A DNA stretch of 64,000 nucleotides from CBDCYN01 sp965224205 (GTDB taxonomy: Bacteria > Planctomycetota > Phycisphaerae > Phycisphaerales > Phycisphaeraceae): assembly GCA_965224205.1 (NCBI GenBank), contig CBDCYN010000025.1:88816-152815 (forward strand), given 5' to 3'. Position numbers and translations under genes: made by a program. The notes beneath the pieces are model-generated. The model was not told the DNA's origin and made no database searches. It was given only the letters and a program-made list of their open reading frames with translations. Below, one piece after another: positions 52,526 to 62,229 of the stretch. Position 1 is the first letter of the stretch. Every line of letters starts with the position of its first letter.

Positions 52526-52801
52526 ATGAAGAAGCGATTGATGCCGGAACAGATCGTGGCGAAGCTGCGTGCGGCGGACGTGGAACTTGGCAAAGGCCAG
52601 AAGGTGCCTGCGGTGTGCCGGCAGCTGGGCATCAGCCAGCAGACGTACTATCGTTGGCGGACGAAATACGGCGGGATGGACCCGCAGATGGCCAAACAAC
52701 TCAGAGCCCTTGAGAAGGAGAACACCCGGCTCAAGAAGCTCGTCGCCGACCAAGCGTTGGACATGGCGATCCTCAAGGAGGCAGCCCGCCCAAACTTGTA
52801 G
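52526..52801 (+). CDS. IS3 orfA (HTH), copy 2
   Basis: The 91-residue protein starts at ATG 52526 (MKKRLMPEQIVAKL). It has the HTH VPAVCRQLGISQQTYYRWRTKYGG and a coiled-coil end. The frame stops at TAG 52801. A -1 slip just before it (AAACTTG) would continue LVDPERRRRAVDSV into orfB, giving the usual OrfAB fusion transposase. Confidence 0.92.
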   Translation: MKKRLMPEQIVAKLRAADVELGKGQKVPAVCRQLGISQQTYYRWRTKYGGMDPQMAKQLRALEKENTRLKKLVADQALDMAILKEAARPNL

Positions 52802-52824
52802 ACCCCGAGCGTCGGCGTCGAGCC

Positions 52825-53748
52825 GTGGACTCGGTGCGTCGTCGTTTGGGGCGTGACAAGATCTCGCAGCGTCGTGCCTGTAAGGCGTTGGGCCAACCCC
52901 GTAGCACGCAGCGTTACCTACCTAAACAACCGGAGAAAGATCGGGCGTTGATCGAGGCGATGCGGCGGATCGCCGACGAGCGTCCACGTTACGGCTGCGA
53001 GCGGGTGCATCCGATGCTTAACGCATCGGATGGGTCGGTGGGCTTGGGCCGTGTCCACCGGTTATGGAAACAAGAACACATGCAGGTGCCTAAGAAACAG
53101 CGAAAACGCCGACGTTTACCGGGCCACAGCGGCAACGGCTGTATCCGTTATCGCGCCACCCACCGCAATCACGTCTGGTCGTACGACTTCGTGACCGAAC
53201 GGACCGAAGACGGCAAGCAGCTGAAGCTGTTGGTGGTGATCGATGAGTACACCCGCGAGTGTTTGGCCATCGAGGCTGGTCGATCGTTCACGTCTCGTGA
53301 CGTGATCCTGACCCTTCAATACCTATTCGCGGTGCGTGGGGCACCGGGCCACATCCGAAGTGATAACGGTCCAGAATTCATCGCTAAGGAAGTCCGACGC
53401 TGGCTGGAACGAGCGGTGGTGCGTACGCTGTACATCAACAAAGCCAGCCCTTGGGAGAACGCCTACGTGGAGTCATTCAACGGCAAGCTACGAGACGAAC
53501 TGCTCAACGGCGAGTTGTTCTTGAGCTTGGCCGAAGCCAGGTATGTCCTTGACGAATGGCGACTCGATTACAACCACCGCCGCCCGCACTCGTCACTGGA
53601 TTGGCAAACCCCCGCCGCGTTTGCGGCGAGTTTAGAAGAACCATTGGCCGGGGCGTTCCCGGCCGCGTCGCCTGGTGGCTCTCCGGTCGGGGCTGCGCCC
53701 CTCCCTCCGACCCACCAGGCGGATCAACACACACCGATTCTCTCATAA
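52825..53748 (+). CDS. IS3 orfB (DDE integrase), copy 2, intact
   Basis: The 307-residue product has the HTH_21-like start RRACKALGQPRSTQRYLP and the DDE integrase core. First Asp: SYDFVTERTEDGKQLKLLVV. Second Asp: HIRSDNGPEFIAKEVRRW. Glu: YVESFNGKLRDELLNGELF. The rve_3-type end YNHRRPHSSLDWQTPAAF follows. The open frame extends upstream of the annotated GTG as LVDPERRRRA, matching -1 translational fusion with OrfA. This copy could move both IS3 elements and everything between them. Confidence 0.93.
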   Translation: MDSVRRRLGRDKISQRRACKALGQPRSTQRYLPKQPEKDRALIEAMRRIADERPRYGCERVHPMLNASDGSVGLGRVHRLWKQEHMQVPKKQRKRRRLPGHSGNGCIRYRATHRNHVWSYDFVTERTEDGKQLKLLVVIDEYTRECLAIEAGRSFTSRDVILTLQYLFAVRGAPGHIRSDNGPEFIAKEVRRWLERAVVRTLYINKASPWENAYVESFNGKLRDELLNGELFLSLAEARYVLDEWRLDYNHRRPHSSLDWQTPAAFAASLEEPLAGAFPAASPGGSPVGAAPLPPTHQADQHTPILS

Positions 53749-53778
53749 ACACTGGCACAAAAACCCCGAGGGGGTCAT

Positions 53779-53796
53779 CGGCGTGTGCACACGCCG
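53779..53796. repeat. Perfect 18-bp palindrome next to IS3 copy 2
   Basis: CGGCGTGTGCACACGCCG is self-complementary over all 18 bases and begins two bases after the IS3 end. The other IS3 copy also abuts a hairpin-like GGGC-GTGCA-GCCC sequence (40301-40313), so the element may prefer such targets. It could instead be a terminator or operator remnant. Confidence 0.5.
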
Positions 53797-54367
53797 GGAC
53801 CTGCAACCCACAGGCCACGGTGTTTTTCATCATCTATCCGACTCTACCTGCTTCAATATCAAAACGGGGGATGAGTCAGGGACTCCAGAGCGATCTGACT
53901 TGTTTCTGGCTGTCAGGACGGGTGATTCCCGTTCAACGGCCGGGTTTTCAGAGTCGCCACGAGGGGTTGAGAAATTGAAGGGACTCCCCCTTGCAATAAA
54001 AATGGAAGTAGCTACAATAATTAAATCGATTGAGAGAGGCGACTCTAACGAGCACTTGAGAAATCGGTGTTCTTCCTCCCAAGACCGCAGGGCTGTCGAG
54101 AGAGTCTTTCTGAAGTAATCTAAAAAAATTGGTTGCTCTAAGAAAGAGTACCCCCCCACCATGATTTGTGCCGAGGCTGATGCGCGCACTCTCTGCGTTT
54201 ATGAGGGTGCTTGAAATCAATTGTTATTCCGACGGGTCGTTCTTAAACCTTGTTGCAGATTTAACGCGGTCAATCATTGATCGTGTTTCTCGTTGTTGTT
54301 CATCGCTTGGTGCGAATGGTTGTCTTTTTAATCCTTTAGCACGCCCGACCGGGGCAAGGAGTTGAAC
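53797..54367 (+). other. Leader region of the giant repeat protein gene
   Basis: No gene is supported in this ~570-bp stretch; frames on both strands lack recognisable domains. AGAGTCGCC (53950-53958) and GGCGACTCT (54038-54046) are perfect inverted repeats 79 bp apart and could form a leader stem. The region from 54120 is AT-rich and probably holds the promoter. AAGGAG at about 54355-54360 serves the ATG at 54368. Confidence 0.5.
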
Positions 54368-57300
54368 ATGGGACTAGGTGACTTCATCAGTCGTTCTTTC
54401 AAGAATCGTCATGCCCGCCGCCGCGATAAGGCTCTTGCACGCTCGCGAGCGAAACGGCAAACGCACCTGATGGCTGCGGGCAACGCCCTTCAGCTCGAAT
54501 CTCTCGAACCCAGGGTGTTGCTGTCAGGCAATGCGTTGGCCGACCCGCTGGACGACCCCTTGGCCGTTGAACAAACGGGCCTCGTGATCACCGTAACCCC
54601 GGGTGTAACGACCATCCACGACGAAACCGACGGGCTGCAGAACACCCCGCCGAATCTCGATCCCGCCATCGATGAGAACGGCAACGACGTGGCCCTTGAC
54701 CTCGATGGCACCGATCCTGACGTCCCTGATTTTCCTGTGGCGTTTTCCTCCCGGCTGACAGCCCTGGGGTCGGATCCCTCGGGGGCGATCGGTGCGGCCC
54801 TGAGTGGCTACGACGGCAGCAATGACGGTCTGGTCGCACTCACGATCAACGGGAACGGATTTACCATCGCGAATCTCGCGTTGACAGACGAGTTTGGTGA
54901 TCTACTCAATGGGTTGGACAGCGGCGTGACGACCACGGATGGCGGCAACAACATCTTCCTCTTCACCGATACCGAAAACGACAATATCGTCCTGGGCCGC
55001 GAGGGCACGGGGGCCACGGCCGATGCCAATGGTGATATTGTGTTGGCGATCTATCTGCAAGAGATACCGCAAGCTATTGATTTCATCAACGTTAAATTAT
55101 GGACCGTCCAGTACGAAGCGGTTTTCCACAATGAACCCGGTGATGGGACCACGCCTCAAGGCTCCCACGATGAATTTGAACCCGTCGACCTGACGGGCAA
55201 TATCTTTGCCACTGCCTTCCGGGATCTGGAATTCGATCTGACCAACGCCCCCGCTGGCCAGAACCTATTCATTACGTTTGGGGATGGGGACATCGCTGAC
55301 CCCCCGGATCCAACAGAAGTGGGGATTGTGGCCACAGGCAGAGATCCTGCCAACCAGTCTGAAGGGGAGAACATCACCACGGGTGACACCGTGAACACCA
55401 GCCAGGCGGGCAGTAATCCCACCGTCTTCGGTGTCAACAATCAGAAGGTTGACGAGTTGGAAGGCCTCTATTTTACGTTTATAACGGGGCCAACAAAGGG
55501 TGTCACGGTACCCGAACTGGACCAAAACGAGGCGGATGTCGAATCCAACATTCAATTTACCGATTTCCTGGATGCCGATGCGGCTGAGTTTCAGGTGGTT
55601 CAGTTGCAGCCTGCTAGTGGGACATCCGTTGTCAAGGTTAGTGCGTTTAATGAAGAGCAAGACCCTGCGAGCGTTTCGGGCGCGGGGTTTGTTGACTCGC
55701 TCAACAATGACACGCCAGTCGCGATTGAAAGCGTCGTGGTCGTGGACGCCGACGGTGGCGGTGAATTAAACGGAACTGATAATGGTGACGGCACCTTCAC
55801 AATCTTACCTGATCCGGGCAATGACTTTGTCATCATCACCGGTGTCGAGGCGGGTGACACCATACGGTACACCACAGTTAGCGACCACAACCGCGTCCTG
55901 ATCGAGAACGCGGCTGATGGCAGCCAGGTCGTGGGGTCCGACTTCGATATCGGCGGCTTCAAGCTGATTCAAGCCGATTTCGCCTCGGCTGATGTGGGCG
56001 TCACCTTCTTCTTCGAGGACGACGGGCCGACGATTGATGTTCAGATCGTCGCGGCGGCTGATCCGTTGGTGGTCGATGAATCAGACCTGACGATCGACGC
56101 CAGCGCCGACTTCTCGGACAACTTCAGCGTCACCTCCGACGGCGGGGCCGACGGAACAGATAACATCGCCACCAGCTACGTGTTGAGCGTGGGCACGGCG
56201 GGCCCGGCGACGAACCTGGTCGACGTGGCCACGGGTCAGACCGTGGTGCTGGTCGACAATGGCGGGGTGATCGAGGGTCGTACAGCGATCAGCGATGACC
56301 TGGTGTTCGTGGTCAGCGTTGATGGTAGCGGGACGGTGACGCTGGATCAGCAGCGTGCGTTGGAACACCCCGACGCGACCGACCCCGACGACGCGGTGAC
56401 GCTGGACGCGGACCTGATCGTGTTGACGCGGACGGACACGATCACCGACGGCGACGGCGATACCGCCAGTGACAGCGAGGGCCTGGACATCGGCGTGGCC
56501 ATGACCTTCCACGATGACGGGCCGACGATCGATGTTCAGATCGTCGCGGCGGCCGATCCGTTGGTGGTCGATGAGACGGACCTGACGGTCGACGCCAGCG
56601 CCGACTTCTCGGACAACTTCAGCGTCACCTCCGACGGCGGGGCTGACGGCACGGCCAGCATCGTGACCAGCTACGCGTTGAGCGTGGGCACGGCGGGCCC
56701 GGCCACGAACCTGGTCGACGTGGCCACGGGCCAGACCGTGGTGCTGTCGGTCAACGGCGGTGACATCGAAGGCCGCACCGAAACCAGTGATGACCTGGTG
56801 TTCGTGGTCAGCGTCGATGGTAGCGGGACGGTGACGCTGGATCAGCAGCGTGCGTTGGAACACCCCGACGCGACCGACCCCGACGACGCGGTGACGCTGG
56901 ACGCGGACCTGATCGTGTTGACGCGGACGGACACGATCACCGACGGCGACGGGGACACCGCCAGTGACAGCGAGGGCCTGGACATCGGGGCGGCGATGAC
57001 CTTCCACGACGACGGGCCGGCGATCGATGTTCAGATCGTCGCGGCGGCTGATCCGTTGGTGGTCGATGAATCAGACCTGACGATCGACGCCAGCGCCGAC
57101 TTCTCGGACAACTTCAGCGTCGTCTCCGACGGCGGGGCCGACGGTACGGCCAGCATCGTGACCAGCTATGCGTTGAGCGTGGGCACGGCGGGTCCGGCCA
57201 CGAACCTGGTCGACGTGGCCACGGGCCAGACCGTGGTGCTGGTCGACAATGGCGGGGTGATCGAGGGTCGTACAGCGATCAGCGATGACCTGGTGTTCGT

Positions 57301-60300
57301 GGTCAGCGTTGATGGTAGCGGGACGGTGACGCTGGATCAGCAGCGTGCGTTGGAACACCCGGACACAACTGATCCCGACGACACGGTGACGCTGGACGCG
57401 GACCTGATCGTGCTGACGCGTACGGACACGATCACCGACGGCGACGGCGATACCGCCAGTGACAGCGAGGCCCTGGACATCGGCGTGGCGATGAGCTTCG
57501 ACGACGACGGGCCGACGATCGATGTTCAGATCGTCGCGGCGGCTGATCCGTTGGTGGTCGATGAATCAGACCTGACGATCGACGCCAGCGCCGACTTCTC
57601 GGACAACTTCAGCGTCGTCTCCGACGGCGGGGCCGACGGTACGGCCAGCATCGTGACCAGCTATGCGTTGAGCGTGGGCACGGCGGGTCCGGCCACGAAC
57701 CTGGTCGACGTGGCCACGGGCCAGACCGTGGTGCTGTCGGTCAACGGCAGTGACATCGAAGGCCGCACCGAAACTAGTGATGACCTGGTGTTCGTGGTCA
57801 GCGTCGATGTTAGCGGGACGGTGACGCTGGATCAGCAGCGTGCGTTGGTGCACCCGGACACAACTGATCCCGACGACACGGTGACGCTGGACGCGGACCT
57901 GATCGTGTTGACGCGGACGGACACGATCACCGACGGCGACGGGGATACCGCCAGTGACAGCGAGGCCCTGGACATCGGCGTGGCCATGACCTTCCACGAC
58001 GACGGGCCTGCGATCGACGTTCAGATCGTCGCGGCGGCTGATCCGTTGGTGGTCGATGAATCAGACCTGACGATCGACGCCAGCGCCGACTTCTCGGACA
58101 ACTTCAGCGTCACCTCCGACGGCGGGGCCGACGGAACAGATAACACCGCCACCAGCTACGTGTTGAGCGTGGGCACGGCCGGTCCGGCGACGAACCTGGT
58201 CGACGTGGCCACGGGTCAGACCGTGGTGCTGGTCGACAATGGCGGGGTGATCGAGGGTCGTACAGCGATCAGCGATGACCTGGTGTTCGTGGTCAGCGTC
58301 GATGGTAGCGGGACGGTGACGCTGGATCAGCAGCGTGCGTTGGAACACCCGGACACAACTGACCCCGACGACGCGGTGACGCTGGACGCGGACCTGATCG
58401 TGCTGACGCGTATGGACACGATCACCGACGGCGACGGCGATACCGCCAGTGACAGCGAGGCCCTGGACATCGGGGCGGCGATGAGCTTCCACGACGACGG
58501 GCCGGCGATCGATGTTCAGATCGTCGCGGCGGCTGATCCGTTGGTGGTCGATGAATCAGACCTGACGATCGACGCCAGCGCCGACTTCTCGGACAACTTC
58601 AGCGTCACCTCTGACGGCGGGGCCGACGGAACAGATAACACCGCCACCAGCTACGTGTTGAGCGTGGGCACGGCCGGTCCGGCGACGAACCTGGTCGACG
58701 TGGCCACGGGCCAGACCGTGGTGCTGGTCGACAATGGCGGGGTGATCGAGGGTCGTACAGCGATCAGCGATGACCTGGTGTTCGTGGTCAGCGTCGATGG
58801 TAGCGGGACGGTGACGCTGGATCAGCAGCGTGCGTTGGAACACCCCGACGCGACCGACCCCGACGACGCGGTGACGCTGGACGCGGACCTGATCGTGCTG
58901 ACGCGTATGGACACGATCACCGACGGCGACGGCGATACCGCCAGTGACAGCGAGGCCCTGGACATCGGGGCGGCGATGAGCTTCCACGACGACGGGCCGG
59001 CGATTGATGTTCAGATCGTCGCGGCGGCTGATCCGTTGGTGGTCGATGAATCAGACCTGACGATCGACGCCAGCGCCGACTTCTCGGACAACTTCAGCGT
59101 CACCTCTGACGGCGGGGCCGACGGAACAGATAACATCGCCACCAGCTACGTGTTGAGCGTGGGCACGGCCGGTCCGGCGACGAACCTGATCGACGTGGCC
59201 ACGGGTCAGACCGTGGTGCTGGTCGACAATGGCGGGGTGATCGAGGGTCGTACAGCGATCAGCGATGACCTGGTGTTCGTGGTCAGCGTTGATGGTAGCG
59301 GGACGGTGACGCTGGATCAGCAGCGTGCGTTGGTGCACCCGGACACAACTGATCCCGACGACACGGTGACGCTGGACGCGGACCTGATCGTGCTGACGCG
59401 TACGGACACGATCACCGACGGCGACGGCGATACCGCCAATGACAGCGAGGCCCTGGACATCGGCGTGGCGATGAGCTTCGACGACGACGGTTCGGCGATT
59501 GAGATCGAAACAATCGTAGTGGTGCCGCCGCCGTTGGTGGTGGACGAGACCGACCTGACCACCGACGCCTCGGCTGACTTTTCTAACAATTTCTCGATCA
59601 TCGAGTTTAGCTTTGGCGCCGATGGCGCGGGCACGATCACTAGTGAGTTCACGTTGAGCGTCAGCAGCGATGGGGTGGACTCCGGCTTGGATGACGTGGC
59701 GACCGGCGAGGATGTGTTGCTGTCGGTCAACGGCAGCGGTGACGTCGAAGGCCGCACCGCGACCAGCGATCTTCTGGTCTTTGTGGTCAGCGTCGATGGT
59801 AGCGGGACGGTGACGCTGGATCAGCAGCGTGCGTTGGAGCACCCCGACGCGACTGACCCGAACGACGTGGTGAGTGTCTTAGGGGGCCGAATCACGCTGA
59901 CCCGTACGGATACGATCACCGACGGCGACGGCGATAGCGCCGAGGATTCGGCGTTCATCGACCTGGGCCCGATCCTGGAATTCCTCGACGACGGTCCGGC
60001 CCTGGAATTCAGCAACTTGGTTGGGGCGGTCACAACCACTCCACAAGTAGGTTTTTGGGATAGTTCTGACGGGGCTGATCAGCCGGGGACCCTGTCAATC
60101 GTGGCGGTGGATGCCGATCCCACGGCTGACGGGATCCAGTTCGAGATGGAGACTTCCGAAGGTGTTGTCACGACTGGAACTATTGTTGATTTTGACTTTG
60201 ATGGCACCGTTGGCACAGGAAAACTTGTAGCCGACTTTGATAACGACCCGGCAAACGGAGATGAAACGATCGGTTTCACTCAGACGTTGAACGATGACGG

Positions 60301-61402
60301 CACCTATGAATTTGCTCTGGATCAAGTCATCGTGGAAACGGTCACGCTCAGCACGGATCAGGGCCAACTCCCGGCAGGGGGCCCCGACCCGGTGCAGACC
60401 TTAGGATTCGGTGAAGATCCTGAAAATCCTGATACTACTTTCGTCTTCTTCGCTGTCGATGCTGCCACTGCTGAGGATCCGTCCAACCCGATCGTTCCGG
60501 CGATCGAATTGGGCGAGCCCGACCTTGATGAACTGACCCTTCAGTGCCTATCTGCAATGGAGGACTGCGATGGAAATGGGACGCCCGGCGATGAGACCTT
60601 CGGTTTCATCAGGGACGAAATCGCGATGAACGTCAGCACCAGCGGGATTGGCGTTAACAACAACGTCTTGCAGGGTGAAGCTCTGGATACTGAAGTCTCT
60701 CCTGATCCGGGTGACACCTTTATTGGCAACATTAACCCCTTTGACAGCGAGGCTTTCGATGAGAGTTTTGTGATTAATCCAGAGCCCTTGGCTTCTGTGG
60801 TTAAAGTTTTTGTAAGCAAGACAGCGGGCGGATTCTCCCCTCCGGGAAGTGGCGCCACACTGGCTAAAACGGATTACCTGTACTTTAACCTATACGACGA
60901 AGTGGGCAACAACACCGGACCTATTTTGGTTTTAGCAGAAAACCGGATGAACGAAGCCGACGTGGCCAATGGCGGTACAGGTGAAAACTTATGGTCGTTC
61001 ACCATTGATATCAATACGCTTGAAGAAGATTTCGGCATCACTGGTGACTTCGGTAACTTTATCGATGCCCTCCAACTCACCATGGGCTTCGGCAATATCA
61101 AGATCCCGAGGATCGAGGTGGTGGTCAGAGGCGATAATCCACCCAATGACATCTTCCTCGACTTTAGCGCCACCCTCACCGATGCAGACGGCGACACGGC
61201 CACTAGTGCGTTTGCCATCGACCTGTATGGCAATGACGTCGACCAAGCGTTCGACTACACGCTGATCGATGCCGAGGCAGGAGACGACGCCTTCAATATC
61301 GATCTGGCTGCGGAGCCAACCGAGTATTTTGTCCAGGGTTTCACTCCCGATGAGGACAAGCTGGTGCTTTCTCAGCGATTTAGGTGCAGGCATCGTCATT
61401 GA
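54368..61402 (+). CDS. Giant LEPR-XLL repeat protein (DUF5801-like), frameshifted near the 3' end
   Basis: From ATG 54368 (AAGGAG seven bases upstream) the frame encodes 2,344 residues. A basic N-terminus precedes the LEPR-XLL export signal LESLEPRVLLSG (about 43-54). Residues about 60-550 form a unique region, then seven near-identical 165-residue repeats (about 551-1705) and one divergent repeat follow. Each carries PLVVDESDLTIDASADFSDNF, GRTAISDDLVFVVSVDGSGT and TDTITDGDGDTASDSE, matching RTX-type DUF5801 repeats. The Asp-rich surface predicts calcium binding. It stops at 61402 after VLSQRFRCRHRH, but another frame continues SDLGAGIVIDNSGVNSVVTV to a stop at 61520. One extra base near 61370-61376 would explain this. 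Probably a secreted adhesin or matrix protein. Confidence 0.85.
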   Translation: MGLGDFISRSFKNRHARRRDKALARSRAKRQTHLMAAGNALQLESLEPRVLLSGNALADPLDDPLAVEQTGLVITVTPGVTTIHDETDGLQNTPPNLDPAIDENGNDVALDLDGTDPDVPDFPVAFSSRLTALGSDPSGAIGAALSGYDGSNDGLVALTINGNGFTIANLALTDEFGDLLNGLDSGVTTTDGGNNIFLFTDTENDNIVLGREGTGATADANGDIVLAIYLQEIPQAIDFINVKLWTVQYEAVFHNEPGDGTTPQGSHDEFEPVDLTGNIFATAFRDLEFDLTNAPAGQNLFITFGDGDIADPPDPTEVGIVATGRDPANQSEGENITTGDTVNTSQAGSNPTVFGVNNQKVDELEGLYFTFITGPTKGVTVPELDQNEADVESNIQFTDFLDADAAEFQVVQLQPASGTSVVKVSAFNEEQDPASVSGAGFVDSLNNDTPVAIESVVVVDADGGGELNGTDNGDGTFTILPDPGNDFVIITGVEAGDTIRYTTVSDHNRVLIENAADGSQVVGSDFDIGGFKLIQADFASADVGVTFFFEDDGPTIDVQIVAAADPLVVDESDLTIDASADFSDNFSVTSDGGADGTDNIATSYVLSVGTAGPATNLVDVATGQTVVLVDNGGVIEGRTAISDDLVFVVSVDGSGTVTLDQQRALEHPDATDPDDAVTLDADLIVLTRTDTITDGDGDTASDSEGLDIGVAMTFHDDGPTIDVQIVAAADPLVVDETDLTVDASADFSDNFSVTSDGGADGTASIVTSYALSVGTAGPATNLVDVATGQTVVLSVNGGDIEGRTETSDDLVFVVSVDGSGTVTLDQQRALEHPDATDPDDAVTLDADLIVLTRTDTITDGDGDTASDSEGLDIGAAMTFHDDGPAIDVQIVAAADPLVVDESDLTIDASADFSDNFSVVSDGGADGTASIVTSYALSVGTAGPATNLVDVATGQTVVLVDNGGVIEGRTAISDDLVFVVSVDGSGTVTLDQQRALEHPDTTDPDDTVTLDADLIVLTRTDTITDGDGDTASDSEALDIGVAMSFDDDGPTIDVQIVAAADPLVVDESDLTIDASADFSDNFSVVSDGGADGTASIVTSYALSVGTAGPATNLVDVATGQTVVLSVNGSDIEGRTETSDDLVFVVSVDVSGTVTLDQQRALVHPDTTDPDDTVTLDADLIVLTRTDTITDGDGDTASDSEALDIGVAMTFHDDGPAIDVQIVAAADPLVVDESDLTIDASADFSDNFSVTSDGGADGTDNTATSYVLSVGTAGPATNLVDVATGQTVVLVDNGGVIEGRTAISDDLVFVVSVDGSGTVTLDQQRALEHPDTTDPDDAVTLDADLIVLTRMDTITDGDGDTASDSEALDIGAAMSFHDDGPAIDVQIVAAADPLVVDESDLTIDASADFSDNFSVTSDGGADGTDNTATSYVLSVGTAGPATNLVDVATGQTVVLVDNGGVIEGRTAISDDLVFVVSVDGSGTVTLDQQRALEHPDATDPDDAVTLDADLIVLTRMDTITDGDGDTASDSEALDIGAAMSFHDDGPAIDVQIVAAADPLVVDESDLTIDASADFSDNFSVTSDGGADGTDNIATSYVLSVGTAGPATNLIDVATGQTVVLVDNGGVIEGRTAISDDLVFVVSVDGSGTVTLDQQRALVHPDTTDPDDTVTLDADLIVLTRTDTITDGDGDTANDSEALDIGVAMSFDDDGSAIEIETIVVVPPPLVVDETDLTTDASADFSNNFSIIEFSFGADGAGTITSEFTLSVSSDGVDSGLDDVATGEDVLLSVNGSGDVEGRTATSDLLVFVVSVDGSGTVTLDQQRALEHPDATDPNDVVSVLGGRITLTRTDTITDGDGDSAEDSAFIDLGPILEFLDDGPALEFSNLVGAVTTTPQVGFWDSSDGADQPGTLSIVAVDADPTADGIQFEMETSEGVVTTGTIVDFDFDGTVGTGKLVADFDNDPANGDETIGFTQTLNDDGTYEFALDQVIVETVTLSTDQGQLPAGGPDPVQTLGFGEDPENPDTTFVFFAVDAATAEDPSNPIVPAIELGEPDLDELTLQCLSAMEDCDGNGTPGDETFGFIRDEIAMNVSTSGIGVNNNVLQGEALDTEVSPDPGDTFIGNINPFDSEAFDESFVINPEPLASVVKVFVSKTAGGFSPPGSGATLAKTDYLYFNLYDEVGNNTGPILVLAENRMNEADVANGGTGENLWSFTIDINTLEEDFGITGDFGNFIDALQLTMGFGNIKIPRIEVVVRGDNPPNDIFLDFSATLTDADGDTATSAFAIDLYGNDVDQAFDYTLIDAEAGDDAFNIDLAAEPTEYFVQGFTPDEDKLVLSQRFRCRHRH
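56018..59482 (+). repeat. Seven tandem 495-bp repeats inside the giant gene
   Basis: The marker TCAGATCGTCGCGGCGGC recurs at 56041, 56536, 57031, 57526, 58021, 58516 and 59011, exactly 495 bp (165 codons) apart every time. Units begin at the DDGP codons (first at 56018). Sequence identity between units is very high, with blocks of variants (EHPDATDPDDA against VHPDTTDPDDT, DNIATSYV against ASIVTSYA) shuffled among them. An eighth, diverged unit follows from 59483. Confidence 0.95.
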
Positions 61403-61596
61403 TAACAGCGGCGTGAACAGCGTCGTGACGGTGACCGAAACCGGCGGTGAAATTACCACGATCGTTGTCGAGGCTGTGGACCTAGTCCTGGATGACCTCG
61501 TAAAGCTTCAGACCCTTTAAGCAAGCTAAGTAGGTCGCTATTGTCTGCGATCATCGGTGGCGCTCATGGGCCACCCTGGATGGAATGAGATCTACA

Positions 61597-61635
61597 GGCC
61601 CCCCAATCTAAGTGGTTGGGGGGCCTTGTTTTATT
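61597..61635 (+). terminator. Strong intrinsic terminator of the giant gene
   Basis: GGCCCCCCAA (61597-61606) pairs perfectly with TTGGGGGGCC (61616-61625) around a 9-nt loop, followed by TTGTTTTATTC. It lies 77 bp after the frame-corrected stop at 61520, which supports 61520 as the original gene end. Confidence 0.93.
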
Positions 61636-61660
61636 CGTGTTGGATCAAGTCGAGGCGTAT

Positions 61661-61715
61661 TTTTTTCTCCCTCAACTCCCCACGGCGTTGGGCGAGGGAG
61701 CTGAAGGAGAAAAAA
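61661..61715. repeat. Long hairpin at the edge of the IS982 remnant
   Basis: TTTTTTCTCC (61661-61670) pairs perfectly with GGAGAAAAAA (61706-61715), with further pairing of CTCCC and GGGAG inside. It may be the outer end of the IS982 remnant or a two-way terminator; both strands give a T6 tail. Confidence 0.5.
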
Positions 61716-61736
61716 TGCTTGATACCTCAGTTGCGC

Positions 61737-61998
61737 TTAAGCGAAGGTGAGGGCTGGTTGGTCTCGTGGGATGTCGAGGTTGATGTGAGGTCGTTTGGGT
61801 TGCTTGGTGTAGGCGATCAGGCCGGCGATCAGATGGGTGATGCAGTTGTTCGGGCTGCGGTGACGGGTGTGCTCGATCTGGCAGACGTTCTTGAGCTGAT
61901 CGTTGACCGTTTCGATCAAGGACCGCTTGCGTAGCAGGACCTTCTCGTGGATCGCCATGAGCTTATTTTTCATGTTCTTAAGGATATGGGTGATCAGC
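61737..61998 (-). pseudogene. IS982-family transposase, C-terminal fragment
   Basis: The minus-strand frame reads LLRKRSLIETVNDQLKNVC, then QIEHTRHRS, then LIAGLIAYTKQPKRP. This is the conserved end of IS982 transposases, where the Glu in SLIETVND is the catalytic Glu. The first two thirds of the gene are missing because the IS21-like end at 61999 cuts in. NCITHLIAG deviates from the usual motif, as expected for decay. The fragment is non-functional. Confidence 0.82.
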
Positions 61999-62075
61999 TG
62001 GAAACGATCATTGAAAACTGAGCCGGACGGAGGCCGAACATTCATTGAAATTTGAGCCACTGCAGCGGCCTACGT
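61999..62075. mobile_element. Orphan IS21 end
   Basis: From TGGAAACGATCATTGAAAAC through GGACGGAGGCCGAACATTCATTGAAA to CCACTGCAGCGG the sequence matches the right end of the IS21 element at 34760-37341 in reverse, with few differences, and then diverges. No IS21 genes are attached. It is a remnant of a second, related IS21 copy inserted into the IS982 gene. 62076-62229 holds no recognisable gene. Confidence 0.85.
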
Positions 62076-62229
62076 TGTACTAGCCACCACTTCATCTGAC
62101 ACGCGAGAGTTATCTGGCAACAGCAAGACTGCCGCTTCGAGTGTCTTTCGTCCGCGCCTCGATCGCGCCTTGGGTGACGCCCAGATCCTCGGCTCGGCTC
62201 TCGTTCGCTTCGCTCACCCGAACCCCTTC

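Larger units (their letters stand above)
52453..53777 (+). mobile_element. IS3-family element, copy 2 (intact)
   Basis: The element runs from TGACCCCCTC (52453) to its inverted copy ending at 53777, 1,325 bp in all. It encodes intact orfA and orfB and is nearly identical to copy 1 in inverted orientation. Its left end overlaps the exporter gene's stop. Flanks (aagg left, tcgg right) show no duplication. A perfect 18-bp palindrome abuts its right end. Confidence 0.92.

Noticed and set aside
40317..53777. Target-site duplication proving a composite transposon
   Set aside because: None of the four IS3 flanks (cagc, tgag, aagg, tcgg) match, so it is described only as a possible composite structure.
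53675..54118. 147-codon frame overlapping the end of IS3 copy 2
   Set aside because: Begins inside the IS, shows no domain and has no ribosome site.
56018..59482. CRISPR-like periodic repeats
   Set aside because: Units are 495 bp, coding and contiguous without short spacers; no cas genes are present.
56081..59842. Long minus-strand open frames rich in His, Arg and Val across the giant gene
   Set aside because: They repeat with the same 495-bp period as the sense repeats and are antisense shadows of GC-rich Asp codons.
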